Positions 51,677-59,996 of a stretch of 64,000 nt of DNA are shown here, piece after piece. The position numbers and the translations under genes were made by a program. The first letter of the stretch is position 1. The number at the start of each line of letters is the position of its first letter. A model generated the notes under the pieces. It worked only from the letters and a program-made list of their open reading frames with translations. It was not told the origin of the DNA and ran no database searches. The DNA is from CAJCJE01 sp035948315 (lineage in GTDB: Bacteria; Actinomycetota; Actinomycetes; Mycobacteriales; Pseudonocardiaceae), in contig DASZJG010000057.1 of assembly GCA_035948315.1 (NCBI GenBank), positions 1-64,000 of the forward strand, read 5' to 3'.

Positions 51677-53671
51677 GTGCGAAAAACCCCTGCAATATTC
51701 GTAGCTTTAGCCGTGGCCGGGGGTCTCGCCTCGGCGATCCCGGCGTCGGCCGCCGGTAGCACCGAGATCCCCCAGTCGCAGCCCGCGTGGGCAACCCCGC
51801 AGGCCAAGGTCGCCACCACGTCCTCGACCGCCCAGGTCAGTTTCCGGGTGTACCTGAACACGCCGAACGAGTCCGCCGCCGAGTCCTACGCGGCATCGGT
51901 GTCCAACCCGAACAGCGCGAACTACAAGCACTACCTGACGCCCCAGCAGGTCAAGGCGCAGTTCGCGCCCAGCGACGCGACCGTCTCCTCGGTCCGCGAC
52001 TGGCTGAGCGCCTCCGGTTTCCGCATCGGCGAGGTGCCGTCGAACAACCTCTACGTGCAGGCCACTGGTAGCGCGGCGCAGATCGACAAGGCGTTCACCA
52101 CGCAGCTCGGCGAGTACAAGGTCGGCACCACGACGCTGCGTTCCACCAGCGGCAACGTGTCCGTGCCCAGCAGCATCGCCCGCTCCGTCCTCGGTGTCCT
52201 CGGCCTCGACCAGTCGAAGTCCGTCGCGGTGCCCAATCACACCACGGGTAGCGCGACCAACGATGTGATCAGCAACACCACCAAGGTCATCTCCAACGGC
52301 ACGGCGACCCAGCCCGCCGTGGTCGCGCCGCCCGCCGGCTTCCGCAACGCGCAGCCGTGCAGCGCCTACTACGGCCAGAAGACCGACACCACCGACCCGG
52401 CGTACAACGGCCAGCAGCTGCCCTACGCGCCGTGCGGTTACACCCCGAGCCAGATCCGTTCCGCCGACGGCCTCGCCGGTCCGGTCGCGGCCGGCATCGA
52501 CGGTAGCGGCCAGACCGTGGCCATTGTGGACGCTTTCGGCTCGCCGACCCTGTACCAGGACGCGGCCAAGTACGCCAAGCGCAACGACCCGGGCCACCCG
52601 CTGCGGCCCTCGCAGTTCAGCCAGGACGTCGACCCGCCGACCCCGGGTTCGGAAGACCCGAGCGTCTGCGGTGCCGCGGGCTGGTACGGCGAGCAGAGCC
52701 TGGACGTCGAGGCCGTGCACGCGACCGCGCCGGGCGCGCACATCCTGTTCGAGGGTGCCGCCGACTGCCAGGACAACTCGCTCGACGCGGCCGTGAACCG
52801 GGTCGTCGCGGGCCACCTGGCCAACATCATCTCCAACTCCTACCTCGACCTGGGCGAGGACCTGCCGGCAGCGGACATCCAGGCGTTCAACCAGATCGCC
52901 GTGCAGGCGGTCATGGAAGGCATCGGCCTGTACTTCTCCTCCGGTGACAACGGCGACGACGCGCTGGTCAACAACGGCCAGCCGGCCGCGAACTTCTCCG
53001 GCACCGACCCGTGGGTGACCGCGGTCGGCGGCACCAGCATCGGCATCGGCCGCAACGGCCAGAAGGTCGTCGAGACCGGCTGGGAGACCGGCAAGGCGTC
53101 GCTGACCAACGGAGCGTGGGGCAAGACCGCCTACGACTACGGTTCCGGCGGTGGCACCAGCGTCGCGTTCAGCGAGCCGTGGTACCAGAAGGGCGTCGTG
53201 CCGAACTCGCTGGCGAAGATGTACCAGACCGGCACGAACCTGGGCCGTGTCGTGCCGGACATCTCCGAGGACGCCGACCCGACCACCGGCTTCCTGATCG
53301 GTATCACGCAGACCTTCCCGGACGGCGCGTACTACGACCAGTACCGCATCGGTGGCACCAGCCTCGCGGCTCCGCTGCTGGCCGGCACCATGGCCGACTC
53401 CGACCAACTGGTCGGCTTCGCGCACGGCTTCATCAACCCGGTGATCTACCAGTTCAGCTCGCGCACCCCGGCGGTCACCGACGTGACCCCGGTGAGCGCG
53501 CCCGGACTGGTCCGGGTCGACTACGCCGACGGCATCGACTCCTCGAGCGGTTTCGTCACCTCGGTGCGGACCTTCGACGACCAGACCACCACGTTGCACA
53601 CCACCAAGGGCTACGACAACGTGACCGGTCTCGGCACCACCAACGGCTGGCTGTTCCTCGGCCTGTCGTAA
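51677..53671 (+). CDS. Secreted S53-family peptidase (sedolisin)
   Basis: A 664-residue acid serine-carboxyl protease. Signal peptide to about residue 26, pro-domain about 40-185 (pro-kumamolisin type), then the catalytic domain. The triad is visible: Glu339 and Asp343 in GEQSLDVEAVHA, and Ser562 in GGTSLAAP. Asp424 in SSGDNGD serves the oxyanion hole, and the C-terminal DNVTGLGTTNG fits the calcium site. GTG 51677 follows GAGGAACTGAAAGCT. Secreted, self-activating at low pH. It converges on the TetR gene with 6 bp between stops; a hairpin at 53691-53721 is its likely terminator. Confidence 0.95.
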   Translation: MRKTPAIFVALAVAGGLASAIPASAAGSTEIPQSQPAWATPQAKVATTSSTAQVSFRVYLNTPNESAAESYAASVSNPNSANYKHYLTPQQVKAQFAPSDATVSSVRDWLSASGFRIGEVPSNNLYVQATGSAAQIDKAFTTQLGEYKVGTTTLRSTSGNVSVPSSIARSVLGVLGLDQSKSVAVPNHTTGSATNDVISNTTKVISNGTATQPAVVAPPAGFRNAQPCSAYYGQKTDTTDPAYNGQQLPYAPCGYTPSQIRSADGLAGPVAAGIDGSGQTVAIVDAFGSPTLYQDAAKYAKRNDPGHPLRPSQFSQDVDPPTPGSEDPSVCGAAGWYGEQSLDVEAVHATAPGAHILFEGAADCQDNSLDAAVNRVVAGHLANIISNSYLDLGEDLPAADIQAFNQIAVQAVMEGIGLYFSSGDNGDDALVNNGQPAANFSGTDPWVTAVGGTSIGIGRNGQKVVETGWETGKASLTNGAWGKTAYDYGSGGGTSVAFSEPWYQKGVVPNSLAKMYQTGTNLGRVVPDISEDADPTTGFLIGITQTFPDGAYYDQYRIGGTSLAAPLLAGTMADSDQLVGFAHGFINPVIYQFSSRTPAVTDVTPVSAPGLVRVDYADGIDSSSGFVTSVRTFDDQTTTLHTTKGYDNVTGLGTTNGWLFLGLS

Positions 53672-53677
53672 CCGGCA

Positions 53678-54295
53678 TCAACCCATGATCCGGCCCGGAC
53701 GCCCGCGTGGCGTCCGGGCCGCTTCGATGAGGGCGCTCGCCGCCGCGCGCGCGTCCGCGCCCGCGCTGTCGTCGCCGTCGACGGTGGTCACCATCGTGAC
53801 GCCCTCGATCAACAGCAACAGTTGTCGCGACAACAGTCCGGGGCGTGTGACGCCCGCTTCGATGAGACGCTCCTCAAGCAGGTCGCGATAGCGCTTGAGA
53901 TGTTCGCGCGCGATCGCGCGCACGCCCTCCTGGTCGCCTCGGGTGTCGATCATCGTGTTCAGCACGGTGCAGCCGTGGTAGTTCTGCTCGGCGAACCAGC
54001 CCATCAGCAGGTCGAAGATGGCCAGCACGCGATCGGGGCCGGCAGGCGCGGTCGCGGTCCTGCGCCGCAGCCAGTCGTGGATGCGGTCGCTGTGCGCGGC
54101 CAGCATGCTCTCCACCAGGTTCTCCTTGGAGGAGAAGTACCGGTAGATGCTCAGCTTGGATGCCTCGGCCCTGGCCGCGATCTCGTTGACGCCGACCCCG
54201 TTGACCCCGCGCTCGTAGAACAGTTCGGCGGCGGCCGCGAGCACCTTGGCCCTGGTCGCCGCCGGGTCGATCGAACCGCCCTTGGCCACCGGCAT
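53678..54295 (-). CDS. TetR-family regulator of the divergent MFS gene
   Basis: A 205-residue TetR repressor with helix-turn-helix GVNEIAARAEASKLSIYRYFSSK (about 36-58) and a helical sensor domain. ATG 54295 has GGGAGG 5 nt upstream; the open frame extends through the promoter but that part is not coding. It faces the MFS gene across 55 bp holding a 17-bp palindrome. Its last residues are encoded by a 13-bp hairpin shared with the opposing protease gene end. Confidence 0.94.
   Translation of the reverse strand: MPVAKGGSIDPAATRAKVLAAAAELFYERGVNGVGVNEIAARAEASKLSIYRYFSSKENLVESMLAAHSDRIHDWLRRRTATAPAGPDRVLAIFDLLMGWFAEQNYHGCTVLNTMIDTRGDQEGVRAIAREHLKRYRDLLEERLIEAGVTRPGLLSRQLLLLIEGVTMVTTVDGDDSAGADARAAASALIEAARTPRGRPGRIMG
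53691..53721. terminator. Hairpin inside the 3' end of the TetR gene
   Basis: CGGCCCGGACGCC and GGCGTCCGGGCCG pair over 13 bp with a 5-nt loop, 20 nt beyond the protease stop but within TetR coding sequence (codons for TPRGRPG). It can terminate rightward transcription of the protease gene; no T-run, so factor-assisted. Confidence 0.6.
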
Positions 54296-54327
54296 CTCGT
54301 CCTCCCGAACTCTCTGGCCTGAGATAA

Positions 54328-54344
54328 TACAGTACCGTACTGTA
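54328..54344. promoter_or_regulatory. Shared operator of the divergent TetR/MFS pair
   Basis: TACAGTA-CCG-TACTGTA, a perfect 17-bp palindrome between the divergent starts at 54295 and 54351. Each arm read outward contains TACTGT, a possible -10 element (TANNNT), so one bound dimer could shut both promoters. Confidence 0.8.
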
Positions 54345-54350
54345 CCAACT

Positions 54351-55571
54351 ATGCCGGAACTGACGAGCACGCCGATCATCGCCAGCGCGGTGCACCGGCC
54401 GGTCGCGCGACTGTTCTGCGCGGTCCTGTGCGGCTACCTCGCGCTCGGCGCGACGCTGCAGGTGCTGCCGGCGTTCGTGCCGGCGCGGTTCCACGGCGGC
54501 CCGGTCCTGGTCGGCGTCACGGTCGGCATCGCGTTCCTCGCCACCGCGCTGTGCCGGCCGATCGCGGGCCGGATCGCCGACGCCGGACGGGCCCGGCCGG
54601 TCGTGCTCGTCGGCGGTGTGTGCACCGCGCTCGGCGGCATCGGCCAGTTCACGGCCGGCCAACTCGGATCGGCCGGGATCGCGCTGCTGCTCGTCGCGCG
54701 GCTGGTGATGGGCGCGGGCGAAGCCGCGTTGTTCTCCGGTGCGCAGCCGTGGGTGCTGGCCGGGATTCCGGCCGCCAAACGCGGTCGGATCGCCGGCTGG
54801 TTCGGCTTGTCCATGTGGTGCGGCCTGGCCGGCGGACCGGTGCTCGCCGTGGCGCTGACCGGGTGGTTCGGCGCCGCTTCCGTCTGGTGGTCGGTTGTCG
54901 GCGGCTGCCTGCTCTCCGCCCTGCTCGTGCTCGCCACGCCAGCTCAGCAATCCACAAAGGACGTTCGGCTGCGGCTGGCGCACTGGCGGGAACTGGTGCC
55001 GGTCGGCGCGTCGCTGCCCGGGTTCGGCCTCGGGCTCGCCTCGTTCGGCTACGGCACCATCAACGCGCTGCTCGTGCTGTTCCTGCGCACCGACCGGCTC
55101 GGCGGCGACAGCGTCGCGCTGGCCGTGTTCGCGCTCGGTTTCCTTGCCGCGCGGACGTTCGGCTCGCCGCTGGTCGACCGCCTCGGCGGTGCGCGCATCG
55201 CCTGCGTCGTCCTGTTGGTCGAGGCAACCGGGCTGGGGATCATCGCCTGCGCCTCGTCCGGGCTGGTCGCGTTGATCGGCACGGTCGTCGTCGGCCTCGG
55301 CCTCGGGCCGATCTATCCGGCCACCGTGTCGATGACCCTGCACCGCGCGGGCGGCAACCAGGTCGGTGTTTCGGTGGGCGTGATGACCTCGTTCTGGGAT
55401 CTCGGCGTGCTGGCCGCGGGCCCGATCGGCGGAGTTCTCGCCGCGGGGCCGGGTTTCCGGGTCGCGTTCGGCATCGCGGTCGTGCTGGTGCTGGGCGCGT
55501 TCGCGACCGCGCTGACGCTGGCCGGGATCAGGTGGCCAACTGCATCCTCGGGCGGTCGTCGAGATCGTTGA
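54351..55571 (+). CDS. MFS transporter (12 TM)
   Basis: A 406-residue major facilitator with about twelve helices (RLFCAVLCGYLALGATLQVLP at helix 1, GRIADAGRARPVVL in the 2-3 loop). ATG 54351 has no ribosome site and lies 7 nt after a palindromic -10, so a leaderless message is likely. Substrate unknown; drug or metabolite export under TetR control. Its last 44 bp overlap the convergent regulator gene. Confidence 0.9.
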   Translation: MPELTSTPIIASAVHRPVARLFCAVLCGYLALGATLQVLPAFVPARFHGGPVLVGVTVGIAFLATALCRPIAGRIADAGRARPVVLVGGVCTALGGIGQFTAGQLGSAGIALLLVARLVMGAGEAALFSGAQPWVLAGIPAAKRGRIAGWFGLSMWCGLAGGPVLAVALTGWFGAASVWWSVVGGCLLSALLVLATPAQQSTKDVRLRLAHWRELVPVGASLPGFGLGLASFGYGTINALLVLFLRTDRLGGDSVALAVFALGFLAARTFGSPLVDRLGGARIACVVLLVEATGLGIIACASSGLVALIGTVVVGLGLGPIYPATVSMTLHRAGGNQVGVSVGVMTSFWDLGVLAAGPIGGVLAAGPGFRVAFGIAVVLVLGAFATALTLAGIRWPTASSGGRRDR

Positions 55572-58386
55572 GCTCCCGCTGGATGCGGTCCGCGTCCGCG
55601 CCGCGCCGGTTGGACCGGTAGAGCTCCCTGGACTCCTGGAAGGCCGCGCGCGCCGCCTCGATGTCGCCCTCGGCCCGGTGGATCTCGCCGAGGTGGGCCT
55701 GAATGTCCGCCTGGAAGTGGGTGTGTCCGATGGCCCGGAAGTGCACGATCGCGCGCTCGTAGTACGCGCGCGCCTGCGCCAGGTTGCCGCTGTGGTGCTC
55801 GATGAAACCCAGCGTGTCCAGGGTCTGCGCCTCGCCGTCCGGATCGCTGTTGCGCACGTTGAGCCGCAGCGCCGCCTCGCACGCGGTGCGGGCGCGGTCG
55901 TACTCGCCCAGCCGCGCCTCGAACCAGGCCACCTCGTTGAGCGCCCGGCCCTCGTCGATCGGCGAGCCGAGCGACCGGAAGATCTCCAGCGCCTGCTCGG
56001 CGTGCGCCAGCGCCTGCCGGTCGTCGCCGGCACGTTCCAGCGCCAGCGCGAAGTTGTAGTGCGTGTTCGCCTTGCCGACCCGGTCCTGCTCGCGGTCGTG
56101 CTCCGCCAGCGCGATGGCGAACTGCCGCGCCGCCTCGGGATGTCGGCCGGCCCGCGCATACGAGTAGCCGAGCATCCGGTGCGCAAGGGCGAGCGCGCGG
56201 CCGTCGCCGAGCTTGCCCGCAGCGCTCAGGCCGATCAGGCACACCGCGAGGTCGTCGCGCGGATGTCCGCGCCTGCGGTGGAAGTTCGTCAGCGTCCAGG
56301 TGATCAGCCAGGCAGGCTGATGCCAACCCTGTTCCATGGCAACGGTCTGCGCGCCGCGCAGGCCCCAGTACTCTGTGTCGAACCAGTTCGTCGCGGACGT
56401 GGTGTTCACCAGCGGCTCCGGCGCGGCGCCGGGCGACGGTTCGCCGATGTCGATCCGCTCCCGGTTCGGCGTGGTCAGCCGATCCCCGGCCAGCGCCGTG
56501 TAGGTGTAGAAGTTCACCAGCCGGCCCAACGCTTCCGAACGATCCTTTTCGGACAGTTGCTCGGCCTGTTCACCCGCGTAGAGCCGGATCAGGTCGTGCA
56601 TCCGGTAGCGGCCCGGCAGCGGCTGCTGGAGCAGTGAGACCCGCTCCAGCTGGCGGAGCACGGTGCGCAGCTGGTTGGGCCGGAGCCCGGTCAGGCTGGC
56701 CGCGGCCGGCAGGCTGATGTCCGGCCCGACCGCCAACCCGAGCAGCGCGAACACCCCGGCCTGCGCCGGGCTCAACGCCACGTGCGACCAGGACAGCACG
56801 GCCCGCACACCGCTGTCCGCGTCCTCGTCCAGCGCGCCCAGCCGGTTGGTCCGCTCGCGCAGCTCGGCGGCCAGCGTGGCCAGCGGAAACTCCGGGTGCT
56901 CCTGGGCCCGGCCGATCACGATGCTCAACGCCAGCGGCAGCCCCGCGCAGCAGGCCAGCAACTCGGCCACGGCGGCAGGCTCGGCTGCGACCCGCTCCGC
57001 ACCGAGCCGCTGCGCCAGCAGCGAGCGCGCGTCCGCGTCGTCGAGCACGTCCAACGGCAGCGGCTGCGCGCCGTGCGTGTTCACCAGGCTGGTCAGCCGG
57101 TCCCTGCTGGTCACCAGCACCGTGCAGGACGCGCTGCCCGGCAGCAGCGGGCTGACCTGCTCGGCGTCCGCCGCGTTGTCCAGCACGATCAACATGCGCT
57201 TGTCCGCGACCAGGCTCCGGTACAGCCCGACCTGCGCGTCCAGGTCGACCGGGACCGCGCCCGCCTCAACGCCCAGCGCGGCCAGCAGAATCCGCACCGC
57301 CGATTCCGCGGTGCGCGGCTGTCCGGACGGGTCGAACCCGCGCAGGTTCACGAACAGCTGGCCGTCCGGGAAGCGGTGCGCGTGCTGGTGCGCCCAGTGC
57401 AGCGCCAACGACGTCTTGCCCATCCCGCCCGCCCCGCCGATCGCGGAGATCACCACGGTCCCGCCGGTCCCGCCGTTGTTCGCCGGGTGCGCGTCGACGG
57501 TCCTGGACAGCAGCGCGATCTCCGCGACGCGGCCGGCGAAGGTGCGCGGCGCGGCCGGCAACTGGCGCGGCGGGGGCAGTTCGGCGAGGTGAGCGGCGAC
57601 CGAGCGGGCCGCGTCCGTCTCGGCCGCGCCGGCCGGACGCGGTGCGGCGAGCGTCGGATCGGCGGTGAGCATCTGCTGGTGCAGGGTGCGCAGCGGCTCG
57701 CTCGGCCGGATCCCCAGTTCATCGCCGAGTCGGGCCTGAGTGCGCTGATAGTGGGTGAGCGCGTCGGCCTGCCGGCCGCTGCGGTAGAGGGCGAGCATGA
57801 ACTGGCCGGCCAGCCGCTCGTCCAGCGGCCGCTGCTCGGTCTGGCCGGCCAGCGTCGCCAGCAGTTCGGCATGCCGGCCCCTGGTCAGCGCCAGGTCGGT
57901 GTACTCCAGCTCGGCCGCCAGCCGGTCCTTGAGCAGCGTCGCCCTGATGCCGTGCAGCCACGGCGTGTCCAGGCCGGGCAGGGCCTCGCCGCGCCACAGG
58001 TCCAGCGCGCGCCTGATCAGCCGCGACGCCGCCTCCGGATCGGGATTGGCCCGCGCCAGCACCGTCAGCGTGCGGAAAAGATGCAGGTCGACGGCTTGTT
58101 CGTCGACTTCGAGCTGATAGCCGGCCGGTCGGCGCAGCAGCTGCACGTCCTCCGTGCCGGACAGGGCCTGGCGCAGCCTGGACAGGTACGTGTAGAGGGT
58201 GTTGCGGGCGCGCGGCGGCGGACTCTCGCCCCAGGCGCGTTCGATCAGCTCGTCGCCGGACACCGGGCGGTTCGCGTTGACCAGCAGCGCGACCAGGACA
58301 CACTGCTGCTGCCGAGGACCAAGATCCACGAGCTGATCGTCGATGCTGGCCTCGACACTGCCCAGTATCCGGAACTGCACCGCCAT
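55528..58386 (-). CDS. AfsR/SARP-family regulator (BTAD, NB-ARC, TPR)
   Basis: A 952-residue regulator. Residues 1-95 form the OmpR-like DNA-binding domain (VQFRILGSVEASIDDQ, TYLSRLRQAL), about 95-240 the bacterial transcriptional activation domain, about 265-560 an NB-ARC ATPase with Walker A GGAGGMGKTS (about 315) and KRMLIVLDNAADAEQ (about 390), and about 680-930 TPR helices. Such proteins activate secondary-metabolite or morphological genes. No biosynthetic cluster is visible here, so it may act at a distance. It overlaps the MFS gene tail by 44 bp. ATG 58386 matches the family start. Confidence 0.93.
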   Translation of the reverse strand: MAVQFRILGSVEASIDDQLVDLGPRQQQCVLVALLVNANRPVSGDELIERAWGESPPPRARNTLYTYLSRLRQALSGTEDVQLLRRPAGYQLEVDEQAVDLHLFRTLTVLARANPDPEAASRLIRRALDLWRGEALPGLDTPWLHGIRATLLKDRLAAELEYTDLALTRGRHAELLATLAGQTEQRPLDERLAGQFMLALYRSGRQADALTHYQRTQARLGDELGIRPSEPLRTLHQQMLTADPTLAAPRPAGAAETDAARSVAAHLAELPPPRQLPAAPRTFAGRVAEIALLSRTVDAHPANNGGTGGTVVISAIGGAGGMGKTSLALHWAHQHAHRFPDGQLFVNLRGFDPSGQPRTAESAVRILLAALGVEAGAVPVDLDAQVGLYRSLVADKRMLIVLDNAADAEQVSPLLPGSASCTVLVTSRDRLTSLVNTHGAQPLPLDVLDDADARSLLAQRLGAERVAAEPAAVAELLACCAGLPLALSIVIGRAQEHPEFPLATLAAELRERTNRLGALDEDADSGVRAVLSWSHVALSPAQAGVFALLGLAVGPDISLPAAASLTGLRPNQLRTVLRQLERVSLLQQPLPGRYRMHDLIRLYAGEQAEQLSEKDRSEALGRLVNFYTYTALAGDRLTTPNRERIDIGEPSPGAAPEPLVNTTSATNWFDTEYWGLRGAQTVAMEQGWHQPAWLITWTLTNFHRRRGHPRDDLAVCLIGLSAAGKLGDGRALALAHRMLGYSYARAGRHPEAARQFAIALAEHDREQDRVGKANTHYNFALALERAGDDRQALAHAEQALEIFRSLGSPIDEGRALNEVAWFEARLGEYDRARTACEAALRLNVRNSDPDGEAQTLDTLGFIEHHSGNLAQARAYYERAIVHFRAIGHTHFQADIQAHLGEIHRAEGDIEAARAAFQESRELYRSNRRGADADRIQRELNDLDDRPRMQLAT

Positions 58387-58451
58387 GGCGGCTCCTTCTC
58401 AAGACCCCGATACCCGCTGCCGCCGCCCCAACCCTGCTCTTACCCCGATCG

Positions 58452-58514
58452 GGCTTGCGAAGCAAGCCGCCGGAAACGCACCAGGCCCGGCCGGCGAACC
58501 GGTCGGGCCTGGTG
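58452..58514 (-). terminator. Terminator of the L,D-transpeptidase gene, with a second hairpin
   Basis: At 58479-58514, CACCAGGCCCG pairs with CGGGCCTGGTG, extended by CCGG/CCGG around CGAA, and on the leftward strand CGTTTCC follows. It begins 20 nt after the stop at 58535. A second hairpin, GGCTTGC-GAA-GCAAGCC, lies at 58452-58468. Confidence 0.85.
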
Positions 58515-58534
58515 ATGTGTCTGAAATGCGCAGG

Positions 58535-59785
58535 TCAGGAAGTGGCCGCCGGGGTCCAGTCCGCCCACGGAATCGACCAGTCGCCCATGAAGTCGGTCGT
58601 GGCCAGTTGCGGACCGCCCGAGTTGGTCACCTCGACCACATCACCCATGCCCATGTTGTTGAAGAACCACTGCGCGTCGGCCGCGTTGAGGTTGATGCAA
58701 CCGTGCGAGACGTTGCTGTGTCCCTGCACACCGACGGTGGCCGGGTTCTCGTGCACGAACTCGCCACCGTTGGTGATCCGCTCCGCCCAGTACTCGGTCT
58801 CGTCGTAGGCAAGCGGGCTCGGTGGGCAGACGCCGTAGGTGCACGAGTTCATCTCGACGCTCGGCTTCTTGTCGAAGATCACGTGCGCGCCCAGCGAGGT
58901 CGGCGTCGAGTCCTTGCCCATGCTGATGCTCATGGTCTTGATCACCGCGCCGTTGTGCAGGATGTTCATCTGCTCGGTCGCGCCGTTGGCCTGGGCGATC
59001 AACGAGTCGTGCACCTTGTAGGTGACGTCCCGGTCCTCTTTGTCGTAGTTGCCGCCGCCCAGGTCCATGCCGTAGAGCTTGGTGACGACGTGGATGCTGG
59101 TGCCGGCCGTCCAGTATGCCTGCGGGCGGGCGTCCAGTTCGGTGCTGGACAGCCAGTGGAAGCCCACCGGCTGGCTCGGCGTCGTGGTGATCGTGATCGC
59201 CTTCTCGACGTCCGACTTGTTCGTCACCGCGTTGGTGAACTGGAACACGATCGGCATGCCGACCCCGACGCCGACGGTGGACACCGAAGCGGGCGCCGGG
59301 AACATGTTCGTGTTCGAGACCTTCGACGGGTTGATCGTGGTCAGCGTGGACTTCTGCTCGCTCGACGCACCCTGCGGGTTCGCGCCCGTCGCGTCCACGG
59401 AGTAGGACGCGCCGAAGCCCAGCGGCTCGTTCGACGTCCAACTGGTTTTGTCGGAGGAGAAGTCTCCGGTCACCGACGCGCCGGTCTTGGTGTTGGCCAC
59501 GGCCACGTTCTTCAACGTGCCGTTGGTCGCCTTCACCACCACCGGGGTCCCCGGATTCATCTCGGGCGAACTCGCCGGTGTGATCGCGATGTTCACCGGT
59601 GGGGAGGTCGTCGTCGGCGCGGACTGCGACCCGGACCCGCCCGAGGACTTGCCGTTCGCGTTGTTACTGCCGGAGCTACACGCGGCGAGCATCACGCCGG
59701 CCGCCGCGATGGCGACCACGCCGATGACCGCCTTGCGGACGCGTGCACCCGTCAGGTGTCTGTGCGCTCTCGTGCCGTACTGCAT
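58535..59785 (-). CDS. L,D-transpeptidase lipoprotein (LdtMt2-like)
   Basis: A 416-residue cell-wall enzyme making 3-3 peptidoglycan crosslinks, sensitive to carbapenems in the family. A long N-terminus leads to lipobox LAAC (about residues 33-36), then a Ser/Gly linker, two Ig-like domains (about 65-245) and the YkuD domain with GHSNVSHGCINLN (catalytic Cys363, His361). ATG 59785 has GAGGAG 4 nt upstream. It is transcribed alone with a strong terminator. Confidence 0.95.
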   Translation of the reverse strand: MQYGTRAHRHLTGARVRKAVIGVVAIAAAGVMLAACSSGSNNANGKSSGGSGSQSAPTTTSPPVNIAITPASSPEMNPGTPVVVKATNGTLKNVAVANTKTGASVTGDFSSDKTSWTSNEPLGFGASYSVDATGANPQGASSEQKSTLTTINPSKVSNTNMFPAPASVSTVGVGVGMPIVFQFTNAVTNKSDVEKAITITTTPSQPVGFHWLSSTELDARPQAYWTAGTSIHVVTKLYGMDLGGGNYDKEDRDVTYKVHDSLIAQANGATEQMNILHNGAVIKTMSISMGKDSTPTSLGAHVIFDKKPSVEMNSCTYGVCPPSPLAYDETEYWAERITNGGEFVHENPATVGVQGHSNVSHGCINLNAADAQWFFNNMGMGDVVEVTNSGGPQLATTDFMGDWSIPWADWTPAATS

Positions 59786-59996
59786 GTGCTCCTCATCAGC
59801 TTCTCAGTCCAGCGCGCCCCGCTGCTGGTTCCGGCGCCTACGCCGACCCACCAAGCCCTACACAGTCCAAGACGCCCGTGGACCCGCAAAGGTTGTGCGC
59901 CCACGGCGGCGCTCCCACAGGGTGACACTGAGATCACACGGATGTCGGCTGGTCATCCGATGACCGAAAGGCCGCTGACCAATAACATCAGTGCTC
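59786..59996. other. Divergent promoter region of ldt and tmsA
   Basis: A 211-bp gap between divergent genes. Apart from an AT-richer patch near 59980 (AATAACATCA), I see no gene, strong palindrome or clear promoter pair. Confidence 0.4.

Noticed and set aside
52051..53599. Large antisense frame across the S53 peptidase
   Set aside because: Val/Gly/Arg/Asp-rich shadow; the plus strand has a complete signal peptide, pro-domain and catalytic triad.
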